Source of the DNA: Clostridiales bacterium
GTDB taxonomy: Bacteria > Bacillota > Clostridia > Christensenellales > Aristaeellaceae
Direction: 5' to 3'
Length of the DNA stretch: 33,947 bases
Assembly: GCA_012728435.1 (NCBI GenBank)
Contig: JAAYFC010000049.1
Span: 1-33,947, forward strand
Shown: in pieces, positions 14,058-22,291 of the stretch
Position numbering within the stretch: position 1 is the first letter of the stretch
How the letters are laid out: every line of letters begins with the position of its first letter
Position numbers and translations under genes: made by a program
The notes under the pieces: model-generated
Database searches by the model: none
Told to the model about the DNA's origin: nothing
What the model saw: the letters and a program-made list of their open reading frames with translations, nothing else

Positions 14058-15710
14058 TCAGGCAAGTGCCTTGATTTTTTGGTTGACCCGGTGACGCAGG
14101 TTCAGCAGCCAGGCTTCCTGACGCGGATAGGCCTTCATGGTGATGGGGGCAGTCAAATCTTCGTGAATCAACGCCACCACTTCTTCCCGGCTGGTCTGCT
14201 TCTCAAGGTAAGTTAGCGCGCGCAAGTCCTGCATCGCGTGCAGGAACAGCATCAGGCGCAGGGATTCCTCCGGCTGGCCGCCCTCCCCGGGGTACACCAG
14301 GAAGGCATCCCCCGCTGGCGCAAAGCCGCTGCAGTCGGTGTTCAAATACGGGTCAATGGGGTGTGTTGAATACTGAGAGAAGTAGAAATTATACCCCCAG
14401 TGCAAAAACCCGGTCATCTGCGTTAGATACAATTGTACCCCCAATATACGCGTTCGATGCGCGGGCATGGCGATAAAAGAATTGCTTACATCCCTGTGCT
14501 GTCCTACGCAGTAGTAAGTCCAGCGCTCTGTTAAGGGCAGGTCCAAAAAGGCCTCCAGGTGGTTGGTTGCCGGCACCGGGATGACGCCTTTTGTGCCGAC
14601 AAGGCACTCCGCCTCACTTAAGGCATCGATAATCTTGGCATCACCTATCAGCGGTTTTACAAGGTCTACCAGCCGCTTGTACTGGTCGCAGTCTTTGATG
14701 CCCGGCTCATCCGTGATATGGAAGTAGCAATGGTCCAGCACGTCCAGGTATTCAAGCTCCTTGGTAAGCGCCGGCAGGTACGCTGAGAGGAATTTGACGT
14801 ATTCCGGGTCAAAGGCATCCGTCTGCCAACCAAACAGCTGGGTATAGGAGCCGTCTTTGATGCCCATGATTTTGGGCGCATGCAGGCCGCCCCATTGGGT
14901 GAACAGATGTGCCATCTCAAAATACTTGATGCCTTCATGCCGACACATGGTGATGAAATCACGCAATTTTGTAAATTTAAAGCTGTAGCCAAGCGGCGTT
15001 ACAAAGACATCCACCAGCTGTGCGGTCATCCGTTCCTTGCCCACTTCGGTATCCAGCGGCGGTGTGTGAATGGGGGTGAGGATCATGTTCACCCCGCGCT
15101 TAGACGCCAGCGCAATATAGTTGCGCAGGATGCGGTTGTGCTCGATGGAGAACATGGGCACCTGGTAGTGGACTGCCAGGCTGTCCGCGTGCAGCCAGCG
15201 CGTGTGAATCAGTTTTTGCGGCGGCAGCTCCTGCGGCAGAAGTTCCACTTCCAATTCATCCTGCGCCAGCATCTGCCCGTCCTCATCCCTCATCACAATG
15301 CTCAGCGGATACAGCCCGGGAGATGAATCAGGGCCTGCTTCTATATCCAGCCATAAGCTGTCCCATTGCTTTGGGTAAAGGCGTATCTGCCCGCTGGAGT
15401 GAATGCCGCGCAGCAAATCTGGGTAAAGCATGCTGCTGCTGTGCAGGTAGTGATCGTCGCTGTCCAAAAAGCGTGGGAAGCGCACCGGCACGTTAAACAC
15501 CTGGCGCACGGTTACCTTCAGGTCACAGGTGATGTCAATATTGGCAAAGGGCAGGTTGCCCTTTACCTCTTCCTTTAAGCAGTAGGCGGCCTGCAGTGAA
15601 AACACTTCCCCTTGCAGCAGGCTGACTGGATACGTGCCTGGGTAATGCTCAGGTTCTGTATCGCTGAGCACTTTGACCAGCGAACTAACCAGTTTGAATC
15701 CAATGTTCAT
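14058..15710 (-). CDS. DUF4091 / GH123-like glycoside hydrolase family protein
   Basis: A 550-residue protein with no signal peptide. A beta-rich N-terminal part (about 1-165) precedes a barrel-like domain (about 170-480) with FHITDEPG (330-337). The D334-E335 pair matches the adjacent Asp-Glu catalytic pair known for GH123 N-acetylgalactosaminidases. The C-terminal GDAFLVYPG and the following helical region are typical of DUF4091 proteins. An intracellular sugar hydrolase is likely, but the substrate is not known. The ATG at 15710 follows AAGGAGGT by 6 bases. It lies between GNAT and comEB genes in a long run that also includes a cytosolic amylase. Confidence 0.8.
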   Translation of the reverse strand: MNIGFKLVSSLVKVLSDTEPEHYPGTYPVSLLQGEVFSLQAAYCLKEEVKGNLPFANIDITCDLKVTVRQVFNVPVRFPRFLDSDDHYLHSSSMLYPDLLRGIHSSGQIRLYPKQWDSLWLDIEAGPDSSPGLYPLSIVMRDEDGQMLAQDELEVELLPQELPPQKLIHTRWLHADSLAVHYQVPMFSIEHNRILRNYIALASKRGVNMILTPIHTPPLDTEVGKERMTAQLVDVFVTPLGYSFKFTKLRDFITMCRHEGIKYFEMAHLFTQWGGLHAPKIMGIKDGSYTQLFGWQTDAFDPEYVKFLSAYLPALTKELEYLDVLDHCYFHITDEPGIKDCDQYKRLVDLVKPLIGDAKIIDALSEAECLVGTKGVIPVPATNHLEAFLDLPLTERWTYYCVGQHRDVSNSFIAMPAHRTRILGVQLYLTQMTGFLHWGYNFYFSQYSTHPIDPYLNTDCSGFAPAGDAFLVYPGEGGQPEESLRLMLFLHAMQDLRALTYLEKQTSREEVVALIHEDLTAPITMKAYPRQEAWLLNLRHRVNQKIKALA

Positions 15711-15762
15711 TGCAAAACCTCCTTCTTGTTATATAGTTGGGACACAATTAAAAACGGGGCGG

Positions 15763-16569
15763 TCAGCCCAGGTCGATATGCGGCAGCACGTTGATAATCC
15801 GCCGTCTGCTAGCGCCTAAGGAGCGCAGCATGCCCGCCTGCGGCGCGTTGGCAGTGAAGCCCTGCACCAAGGCAGAAGTCACCCCGCGCTGGCGAAGCAG
15901 GTCAGACGCCGCAACCAGCAGGGACTTACCCACGCCGCGGTTCCTCATGTCCTTTTGCACATACATCATGACCAGCGCCGCGGTGTCAGGGGAGGCGCCA
16001 GTCATCATAATCTCCGCGATTGGATGCCCCGCGCGGTAGTATCCCAGCGCCAGGAAATTGGCCTGCTGCATCTGCAGCACCAAAAAATCATGGGAGATGG
16101 GGGAGAGACGGTAGCGGTTCAGCCTTGTGATAAAAGCGTACTGATCCTGCGCCGTCTGCAGGGGGACGGAGGCAAATTCACAGCCCATGGGCGCCTGCGC
16201 GTTGCCAAGGGGCAGCGGGAAAAGGTATTCCTCGCGCGCATCCTTTGATTGGAAGCCGTTTTGGTTGTAAAAGGACACCAGGTCAAACTGCGAGGGCGCG
16301 ATTTCGGTATAAATCCGGCCTTTTAGTTGTGGAAAGGCAGCGCGGATTTGCTCGCTGCGGCCTAGCAGCGCGCCTAAGAGCAGGTTTCTCGCTGTGGGCT
16401 GCGACTGGATGTCGATATACATTTGCAGGGGGCGATCGGGGTAGAGCTCCTCCTGCATATTGAGGATGATATAGGCAACACCCAGCTGAACAAACTGGTC
16501 ATTGGCAGCAAAGAAAACGTCTTCCGGTGGCACGCCCTGGTAGGGGGCGTTGGGATGTGATAGTCGCAT
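15763..16569 (-). CDS. GNAT family N-acetyltransferase, tandem-domain
   Basis: A 268-residue protein whose C-terminal half is a GNAT acyltransferase domain. Acetyl-CoA-binding motif A reads MMYVQKDMRNRGVGKSLL (201-218), with the R/Q-x-x-G-x-G core at 209-214. The N-terminal half (about 1-120) resembles a second, degenerate GNAT fold (LVSFYNQNGFQ near 97-107), so this may be a tandem-GNAT protein. The acceptor is unknown. The start ATG follows AGGAGA. It lies between the GMP-synthetase paralogue and the DUF4091 gene, 36 and 52 bases apart. Confidence 0.82.
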   Translation of the reverse strand: MRLSHPNAPYQGVPPEDVFFAANDQFVQLGVAYIILNMQEELYPDRPLQMYIDIQSQPTARNLLLGALLGRSEQIRAAFPQLKGRIYTEIAPSQFDLVSFYNQNGFQSKDAREEYLFPLPLGNAQAPMGCEFASVPLQTAQDQYAFITRLNRYRLSPISHDFLVLQMQQANFLALGYYRAGHPIAEIMMTGASPDTAALVMMYVQKDMRNRGVGKSLLVAASDLLRQRGVTSALVQGFTANAPQAGMLRSLGASRRRIINVLPHIDLG

Positions 16570-16605
16570 ACTGTCTCCTGAAAACTTATTAAATCATCGT
16601 AAGGT

Positions 16606-18075
16606 TTATGGCCATTCCGCTTCCTGCAGGCTGAGGTCAGGCGTTAGGTCCCAGATCACTTTTTTAATCATGGGGTTGTGCTTCAGCGCGCGCTGGGTGT
16701 AGCGCTCCAGCAGGTCATAGGGCAGCCGCGCCGGAATGGCGCGCAGGTCGCTGCCGGTGTGGCTAACGGAAACCGCGCGCAGCACAATGACCAGTGAATC
16801 CTGGTCCGTCTCCCGGTAGGGCACCTCATGCAGCATCGCGAAATACTTCCACATGCGCTTGGCAAGGCCTGCGTCCTCAATCTCCTGCCGGAAGGCGGCA
16901 TCCGCCCAGCGCAGCAAATGAAGCCGTTCTCTTGTGCACTCGCCAATGATGCGCAGCGCCAAACCGGTAAAGGGGAAGGGCTGCATGGCGGTCATCTGCT
17001 GTGGAAGGCCCAGCGCTTCACCTACGCGGCGGATCTCCTCTTTGAACAGGTCCTCCAAGGGGGCGATGGTCAAAACGCCCTCAGCCAGGACGGAGGCAGC
17101 CTTGCTTGGCACGCTGCTTGAGAATAAATAGTCAGATGACCTGGATTCAATCAGCAGGCTGTAGTGAAAGCGACGGCCTGCTTCCTTCAGTACAGACTGA
17201 AGGGTCTTGCGCAATGCGTTTGCCTTGTCAGACTGCTTGGTGAGGCCGGATAAAGCAGCCATCACCTGGTCTTCCGCGTCAATGATTTCCAGGTTCAAAC
17301 CCGCGCTTTTGTAGTAGGCGGCGAAGGAGACAACGTCATTTTCGCGCAGCAGGCCTGTATCCACAAACAGGCAGGTTAACTGGTCGCCCAGGGCGCGGTG
17401 CGCCAGCAGCGCGGTGACCCCGCTGTCCAGCCCGCCGCTCATGACGCACAGGGCTTTGCGTTCACCCGCTTTTTCCTGTATCTGCGCGCGGGTGATGGAG
17501 ATAAAGGAATCCTCGCTCCACCAGCGGGTGCAGCCGCATACGTTAAGGGCAAACTGGGTTATCAGCCGCATCATATCCGGGTCATTGGGCTCCAGTTGGC
17601 AGCCAATGGCGTAGATTTCCAACGTTTTATGCGTCAATCCAATGGGTTTGTCCTCATACAGCGCCCGCGGCTCCAGGTCGTCGGTCAGTTCCAGGGGGTG
17701 GACGGTGCCAAACAAGCGCTCGGACTCGTGCACATCCTCCGTAATCCGGGAGGGCAAAAACACCAGCGTGTCCACATCATTGATGGGGAGCGACTCTTGC
17801 ACTTGTCCGCCCAAAAGCGCGGCTACAGCGGGGGCTGCGCTGCCCAGCGCCAGCACCGGGATGCCGGAGCGCAGCAGCTGCCCATCCAAATCCACAGGAA
17901 CATCGCCAGTGGTGCCGCCCGAGAGGATAACGCCTAAGGCTTCCTCGTTCATAATCTGTTCTGCGGAGGTGCTTCCCGGTAAAATCTTGGCTGAAATCTT
18001 CTCCGCACGCAGTTTGGAGGCCAGGGCGGCAGAGTAGGAGCCATCAAAATTCAATATCAGTACTTGGTCGCGCAT
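16606..18075 (-). CDS. Degenerate GMP synthetase (GuaA) paralogue
   Basis: A 489-residue protein with the architecture of GMP synthetase: a class I glutamine amidotransferase domain (about 1-183), a PP-loop ATP pyrophosphatase domain (about 205-370) and a C-terminal dimerisation-like domain. The PP-loop is kept (SGGLDSG, 213-219), as is FVDTGLLREND. The amidotransferase triad is lost: the Cys of GICYG is Gly78, and QFHPE reads QLEPN (160-164), replacing His and Glu. The usual XMP-site segments near the C-terminus, including the TSKPP-type end, are also not conserved (DLTPD at 476-480). It may use free ammonia, adenylate another substrate, or act as a regulator. It lies 16 bases after the CHAP gene, in an operon with no purine genes. 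Confidence 0.85.
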   Translation of the reverse strand: MRDQVLILNFDGSYSAALASKLRAEKISAKILPGSTSAEQIMNEEALGVILSGGTTGDVPVDLDGQLLRSGIPVLALGSAAPAVAALLGGQVQESLPINDVDTLVFLPSRITEDVHESERLFGTVHPLELTDDLEPRALYEDKPIGLTHKTLEIYAIGCQLEPNDPDMMRLITQFALNVCGCTRWWSEDSFISITRAQIQEKAGERKALCVMSGGLDSGVTALLAHRALGDQLTCLFVDTGLLRENDVVSFAAYYKSAGLNLEIIDAEDQVMAALSGLTKQSDKANALRKTLQSVLKEAGRRFHYSLLIESRSSDYLFSSSVPSKAASVLAEGVLTIAPLEDLFKEEIRRVGEALGLPQQMTAMQPFPFTGLALRIIGECTRERLHLLRWADAAFRQEIEDAGLAKRMWKYFAMLHEVPYRETDQDSLVIVLRAVSVSHTGSDLRAIPARLPYDLLERYTQRALKHNPMIKKVIWDLTPDLSLQEAEWP

Positions 18076-18091
18076 CAGGTCATCCCTCGTT

Positions 18092-18997
18092 TCAAAAGGT
18101 TCCGTCCACAGTCCAGAACTCGGTATGGTTCATCATGTAATCAGCCGCGTATTCGGCTAGCGCGAGCTGGGTCTGCTGGTTGGCGATGCCGGTCTGGGTG
18201 AGCTGTCCAAGCGACTGGAAGGTGCGAACAGCCTCCTGTGTGGCATTGTTGTAGCGCCCATGCACATCTTGCGCGCTCAGCAAGCCGATGATCACCAGCT
18301 TTTCTTGCAGCGCCTTCACTTTCTCGCTTTCAATGCCGCCGCGCAGGACGATGTCCGCCAGATCGCGGACAGTGCCATAGCCCTGGATGCGCCAGTCATC
18401 CAGCTTGTACTGCGCGCGCTGCACACGGTCGGGGTTGTTGCCCTCAATCACATGGATATAGGTGTTGCCCGCTTCATCCTGAAGGCTCTGCTCAACAAGG
18501 GCTACATGGGTGGTGTCGCCGCTTGGGGTATAGGAGAAAAAGACCCAGTCGCCCGGCTGCGGGATGTAGCTGTTTTTCTCCATTTGGCTGCCCTCGCCTT
18601 TATACCACTGGCTGCCCCAGCCCGCGATAAAGCCGGTGCGCGCAATATAGCGCCCCTGCTTTAAGAACCAATCGCGGCCAATGTTGGTTGCGCCATACAG
18701 GGGAAACTTCACGTTCAGCAGCTTTTCGCTCAGCTGTTTCTCCGCCTGATGGACAGACCAGCATAGGAACTCCGCACACCATTCGGCCTTCGGGTCACCG
18801 TACCATTCGCCGTATTTGGTGGTGCCGTCACGCTGCTCGGCATAGCCAAGCTCTGCTAGGGCAGTGTCCAAAACCGCCTGAACATGAGGAGGGATTTCTT
18901 GCGTAGGCGGAATCGGCGTTAACACCTGCTCCTGAGCCGCCGCGCAAAACAGCAGCGCACTAAAGCACAGCAGCAAGACAAGAATCCGTCTGGTCAT
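18092..18997 (-). CDS. Secreted CHAP-domain cell-wall hydrolase with a peptidoglycan-binding repeat
   Basis: A 301-residue exported protein. A signal peptide (about 1-21, AAA-Q) is followed by a CHAP/NlpC-like amidase or peptidase domain (about 40-215), with candidate catalytic C74 (AEWCAEFLCW), H164 (TTHVALVE) and a polar residue in HVIEGNN (182-188). One PG_binding_1 repeat closes it (222-284). Such enzymes cut peptidoglycan cross-links or stems. The reading frame extends up to 19066, but the ATG at 18997 follows GGAGGGAG and starts the signal peptide. It leads the long minus-strand run, 29 bases downstream of a good promoter. Confidence 0.88.
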   Translation of the reverse strand: MTRRILVLLLCFSALLFCAAAQEQVLTPIPPTQEIPPHVQAVLDTALAELGYAEQRDGTTKYGEWYGDPKAEWCAEFLCWSVHQAEKQLSEKLLNVKFPLYGATNIGRDWFLKQGRYIARTGFIAGWGSQWYKGEGSQMEKNSYIPQPGDWVFFSYTPSGDTTHVALVEQSLQDEAGNTYIHVIEGNNPDRVQRAQYKLDDWRIQGYGTVRDLADIVLRGGIESEKVKALQEKLVIIGLLSAQDVHGRYNNATQEAVRTFQSLGQLTQTGIANQQTQLALAEYAADYMMNHTEFWTVDGTF

Positions 18998-19025
18998 AGC
19001 TCCCTCCATTCGTCCAGATTTTTTG

Positions 19026-19054
19026 ATTATACCTTGATTGTTTTGCGCTTGCAA
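19026..19054 (-). promoter_or_regulatory. Promoter of the CHAP-to-amylase run
   Basis: TTGCAA (19054-19049), 17-base spacer, TATAAT (19031-19026) on the minus strand. The -10 is perfect. It lies between the TetR gene and the CHAP start, and is the only strong promoter I saw for the nine genes down to 9532. Confidence 0.72.
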
Positions 19055-19061
19055 GCAAAGC

Positions 19062-19080
19062 GGCACGGGTTTCCCGTGCC
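19062..19080 (-). terminator. Possible terminator after the TetR gene
   Basis: A perfect 8-bp stem GGCACGGG (19062-19069) / CCCGTGCC (19073-19080) with a 3-base loop lies 8 bases beyond the TetR stop. The following minus-strand sequence is only moderately T-rich (GCTTTGCTT), so termination may be incomplete. Confidence 0.45.
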
Positions 19081-19088
19081 AGCAGACC

Positions 19089-19733
19089 TTATAACTCCTG
19101 TAATATCAAGGCCAATTCGCTTGCCTCGATGATGACGATGGCGCCCGGGCTCATGCCCAAAGCAGCTTCCAGGTGGCGCCGGATGGCGCGCAGCAGGGGC
19201 AGCGTATCCGCTTTTTCGTCTGTCTTCTTGGCCTGCTCAATAAGCAGGGCGCTGGCGGATAACAAGCTGGTGAAAGCAACGCGCAGGCTGTGCACATTGC
19301 TAAAAATCGCAGTCTCCATCTGCCGCAGCTGCGTCATGATGCTGACAAAGGCGGGGAAGAAGATGGCAGTCACCGCGTCCTGCATCTCCCGTAAAAGGGC
19401 GGTGCCCTCGTAGTCCGGCAGCGCAATCAGGTTACGCAAAATGGGCAGGTTTTCCCTCGTGATGAAGCTGGCCTCGCGCAGCAGCGCATTGAGGGCGCTT
19501 AGGGCATCAAACGGCCGGCTGCTTTCATACCGGGCAAAGGATTGCTGCGCCTGGGCTTTGGTCAAGTCTGCCAGCACCTCAAACTTGGTTTTGAAATGGT
19601 GGTAAAAGCTGCCTTTGCTGGTGTTTAATTGGTCCAGGATGTCCTGAATGGAGGTGTTGACATACCCTTTCTCCGCGAACAGAACCGCTGCGGTGTTTAA
19701 GATGTCCTGTTTTTTCCGGGGGCCTTTGCGCAT
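19089..19733 (-). CDS. TetR family transcriptional regulator
   Basis: A 214-residue repressor-type regulator. The N-terminal helix-turn-helix (about 9-55) has ILNTAAVLFAEKGYVNTSIQ and the recognition-helix segment LNTSKGSFYHHFKTKFEVL. The variable C-terminal ligand domain gives no ligand clue. The ATG at 19733 follows AAAGGAG by about 8 bases. It lies 37 bases downstream of the VanW gene on the same strand and upstream of the CHAP operon promoter, so either could be a target. No TetR-type operator was recognised with confidence nearby. Confidence 0.9.
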   Translation of the reverse strand: MRKGPRKKQDILNTAAVLFAEKGYVNTSIQDILDQLNTSKGSFYHHFKTKFEVLADLTKAQAQQSFARYESSRPFDALSALNALLREASFITRENLPILRNLIALPDYEGTALLREMQDAVTAIFFPAFVSIMTQLRQMETAIFSNVHSLRVAFTSLLSASALLIEQAKKTDEKADTLPLLRAIRRHLEAALGMSPGAIVIIEASELALILQEL

Positions 19734-19770
19734 ATTGTCAGCTCCTTTTTGTCACAGAAAGATGAACGCA

Positions 19771-21522
19771 TCAATTGTATTCTATCACCTTTTGTATCAT
19801 CCGATACTTTGAGGTAAAAAGCTTTTCGCGCTTGTATTCCTGTCCGTTTCGCAAATAAACGCGGTAGGTGTCCACGACATAGCCAGTGCGGGCTTGCTTA
19901 AGCTCTTTCTGCGTGCCGGGTGCCAGCTCAGGATTTTGCTGGTAGACGGGCTCGCTGGGTGGTTTCTGGGTGGAAATGAGCTGGGTTTCCAGAGTGATGC
20001 TCTCGCCCGGGCCGCTCATTAAGCCGTAGATTTCAATGGTCAGCGTGTTCTTGGCGTAATGCGCAATGATAAAGACCGGGGTGGCGTTATCATTGCGGAA
20101 TTTAAAGTCCAAATTGGGCCAGTTTACTGCGGCGTCCAGGCCTTTTTCCAGATAGCTGACCGGCCAGGCGTGCGGCGAACGGTCCACAATACTCATCCCG
20201 GCGCCAGCAGCTGCGTTAAACAGGGTGGAGGACACCTGGCATACGCCGCCGCCCACATCATCGATCAATACGCCACCATAGATGGCCGGCGCGCCGCGAT
20301 AGCCCTTTTCGGAGGTGCGCTTGCCGGTTGTTTCATTAAAGGAGAAGGTTTCCCCAGGCATCAGCGTGCGGTTGCTGATGGCTTGCGCTGCCAGCGCGAT
20401 ATTGGTGTTCCGGTCATTGTTGGAGCCGGTCTTGGTGCTAAAGGTAGCCAGCTTGCTGAAGCGGTTGCGCAGGTCAGAGCTTGTGACCTGGGGGAGAACA
20501 GGGGTGGACTGCAGTTTGATGGCTGCCTGGTAGTCCTTATTTTGCAAGGCATTTTTTAAAGCGTTGGAAATGGCCTGTGCCTCAATCTTCCGTCCCGTCA
20601 CGTCCTGGGTGACAGTAAACTGCTTGGTTTCAAAGTCAAAGGAGGATACCACGGCGTTGACCGGGTGGGTATTAATCTGTTCCATCAGGCTGTCCGCCAA
20701 TTGATCAATCAGCTTTCCGCTGAAGGACACCTGGGTGCTGAAGTAGGCGCCGATGTTTTTGGTGTGCTGGACCTGCCGCCACCTGGCCTCAAAGGGTGTC
20801 CACTGGGAGTTGATAATGGCGGGGGAGTTTTGCCTGCCAATCGTCCAGGCCTGTTCCATGGCCTCCTCCAGGTTGCGCTCAAAGGGGATGTGCGAGCTGT
20901 TAAACTGGAAGAGGGTGTTGTCGATGGTCAGCTGGATGTTGATGTTGGGGTTCATGGCGGCCTGCTCATGGGCGCTGCTTTGGCGCAGCTGCGCGGGTGT
21001 CATGCCGGCGACCGCGAGCTCATCAATCATGATGTTGTCAAAAAAGGCCTGGCGACGCATCTCGTTTGCCTTTTTGATAAATGCGGCCTGGTGGGATTGC
21101 GCTTTTTGAACATTGAAAATGCAAACGCCAATCACAGCCAGGGAAACAATGATGACGCCCAGGCTGATAAAGGGAAAACGCTTGGTTTTGATGGGCTGCT
21201 GCGCCATGAAACCAGGTTGCATCTCCTGCTGCCCTGGATAAAGCATGGGTTCCTGATAGGCTGGATCCTGGTAGGCCGGCTCTTGCGCTATTGGTTCAAA
21301 GACCCAATCCTGGTTGCTGGCGCTGAAGTCCGCGTCCCAAGGGTCCTCGGCATGCTGTGCCTGGGCGGGATGGATCTGCCAACTGTCCTGGCTTTGCCAG
21401 GGCGAATGCTGCCATACCGCCTGGCTGTTGTCCAGCTCAGGCGGGCTGTCAGGTTGGAAGGCTGCCCGGTTGACAGCCCCTTTTTTCAAGCCTAGCGGAT
21501 GCTTGTGTGCTCTGCGCGCCAA
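19771..21522 (-). CDS. VanW-domain membrane-anchored protein
   Basis: A 583-residue protein. A cytosolic, Gln/Pro/Trp-rich N-terminal region (1-115) contains short AYQ-D/E-P repeats (83-92). One transmembrane helix follows (about 117-137), so the rest is extracellular. Residues about 160-345 look like the peptidoglycan-binding-type region often found before VanW. The VanW domain (about 349-500) has MPGETFSFNETTG and GGGVCQVSST. A short G5-like end (about 505-580) follows. VanW was first seen in vancomycin-resistance clusters but its function is unknown. No other van gene is here, so no resistance is implied. The start is TTG at 21522, 10 bases after AGGAGG. Confidence 0.86.
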   Translation of the reverse strand: MARRAHKHPLGLKKGAVNRAAFQPDSPPELDNSQAVWQHSPWQSQDSWQIHPAQAQHAEDPWDADFSASNQDWVFEPIAQEPAYQDPAYQEPMLYPGQQEMQPGFMAQQPIKTKRFPFISLGVIIVSLAVIGVCIFNVQKAQSHQAAFIKKANEMRRQAFFDNIMIDELAVAGMTPAQLRQSSAHEQAAMNPNINIQLTIDNTLFQFNSSHIPFERNLEEAMEQAWTIGRQNSPAIINSQWTPFEARWRQVQHTKNIGAYFSTQVSFSGKLIDQLADSLMEQINTHPVNAVVSSFDFETKQFTVTQDVTGRKIEAQAISNALKNALQNKDYQAAIKLQSTPVLPQVTSSDLRNRFSKLATFSTKTGSNNDRNTNIALAAQAISNRTLMPGETFSFNETTGKRTSEKGYRGAPAIYGGVLIDDVGGGVCQVSSTLFNAAAGAGMSIVDRSPHAWPVSYLEKGLDAAVNWPNLDFKFRNDNATPVFIIAHYAKNTLTIEIYGLMSGPGESITLETQLISTQKPPSEPVYQQNPELAPGTQKELKQARTGYVVDTYRVYLRNGQEYKREKLFTSKYRMIQKVIEYN

Positions 21523-21552
21523 AGGCCTACTACCTCCTGTGATATTATCGCC

Positions 21553-21582
21553 ATTGTAATGATTTTGTTACATAATTGTCAA
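21553..21582 (-). promoter_or_regulatory. Promoter of the VanW-TetR unit
   Basis: TTGACA (21582-21577), 18-base spacer, TACAAT (21558-21553) on the minus strand, 30 bases before the TTG start. It is divergent from the desulfoferrodoxin promoter, with about 28 bases between the two -35 hexamers. Confidence 0.68.
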
Positions 21583-21610
21583 GAATGGTGGGCAGTCACT
21601 TTGAAAACAC

Positions 21611-21640
21611 TTGACAGTGACGGGAGCCATCCTCTATGAT
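21611..21640 (+). promoter_or_regulatory. Promoter of the desulfoferrodoxin-rubredoxin operon
   Basis: TTGACA (21611-21616), 18-base spacer, TATGAT (21635-21640), 28 bases before the ATG at 21669. The -35 is perfect and the -10 is 5/6. Confidence 0.72.
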
Positions 21641-21668
21641 GAATTCATCAAACATAGGAGGGCTTTAC

Positions 21669-22043
21669 ATGAAATTTTATGTATGCGAACATTGCGGAAA
21701 TATCATTGCCTACGCGTATGACGCTGGCGTAAAGGTCGTTTGCTGCGGCGAGGAGATGAAGGAGATGGTCGCGGGCACCGTGGACGCTTCCAAGGAAAAG
21801 CATGTGCCGGAGATCAAAGTTGAAGGCAATCTCGTCACTGTCAAGGTCGGCGCTGTTGATCATCCCATGGAGGAAAAGCACTACATCACCTTTATCGCCC
21901 TGGAAACCAAGAATGGCAACCAGCGCAAGGTTCTAAAACCTGGTGACGCGCCTGTGGCTACCTTTGCCCTTGTTGAAGGAGACAAAGTGATTGCCGCTTA
22001 TGAACACTGCAATCTGCATGGCCTTTGGAAAGCAGAAGCATAA
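21669..22043 (+). CDS. dfx: Desulfoferrodoxin (two-iron superoxide reductase)
   Basis: A 124-residue superoxide reductase that reduces superoxide to peroxide without making oxygen, a typical defence of anaerobes. Centre I cysteines C6, C9, C25 and C26 form the desulforedoxin-type iron site. Centre II ligands H45, H65, H71, C114 and H117 (EHCNLHGLW) are all present, and EKHVP (43-47) carries the conserved active-site Glu/Lys pair. The reading frame opens at 21636, but the ATG at 21669 follows AGGAGG and starts the expected MKFYVCEHC. A rubredoxin gene 20 bases downstream probably supplies its electrons. Confidence 0.95.
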   Translation: MKFYVCEHCGNIIAYAYDAGVKVVCCGEEMKEMVAGTVDASKEKHVPEIKVEGNLVTVKVGAVDHPMEEKHYITFIALETKNGNQRKVLKPGDAPVATFALVEGDKVIAAYEHCNLHGLWKAEA

Positions 22044-22063
22044 ATAAAAGGAGATAATGGTAG

Positions 22064-22225
22064 ATGAAAAAGTACGTTTGCGATCTGTGTGGCTGGGTTT
22101 ACGACGAAGCGGAAGGCTATCCGGAGGGGGGCTACGCCCCCGGCACCAAGTGGGAAGACCTTCCGGACGATTTTGAGTGCCCCCTTTGTGGCGCGTCCAA
22201 GGAGGACTTCAGCGTCGAGGAGTAA
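22064..22225 (+). CDS. rub: Rubredoxin
   Basis: A 53-residue one-iron electron carrier with the two Cys pairs CDLCG (C6, C9) and CPLCG (C39, C42), and the usual core WVYDEAEG. Rubredoxins donate electrons to superoxide reductase and peroxide reductases. The ATG at 22064 follows GGAG with a long spacer of about 10. Together with the desulfoferrodoxin gene 20 bases upstream it forms a two-gene superoxide detoxification operon, closed by a terminator at 22246-22274. A GGAGATAATGG stretch precedes it. Confidence 0.95.
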   Translation: MKKYVCDLCGWVYDEAEGYPEGGYAPGTKWEDLPDDFECPLCGASKEDFSVEE

Positions 22226-22245
22226 TCCAAACAGCTGAAAAACAC

Positions 22246-22274
22246 ACGTGGTCTGAAACAAGGCCACGTTTTTT
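22246..22274 (+). terminator. Terminator of the dfx-rubredoxin operon
   Basis: ACGTGG (22246-22251) pairs with CCACGT (22264-22269), followed by a run of T (22269-22274). It lies 20 bases after the rubredoxin stop. Confidence 0.8.
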
Positions 22275-22291
22275 GTTGTGTTGATGCATGT

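Noticed and set aside
19771..21522. VanW gene as evidence for vancomycin resistance
   Set aside because: VanW-domain proteins are common in Firmicutes without resistance clusters, and no vanH, vanA/B, vanX, vanR or vanS gene is present.
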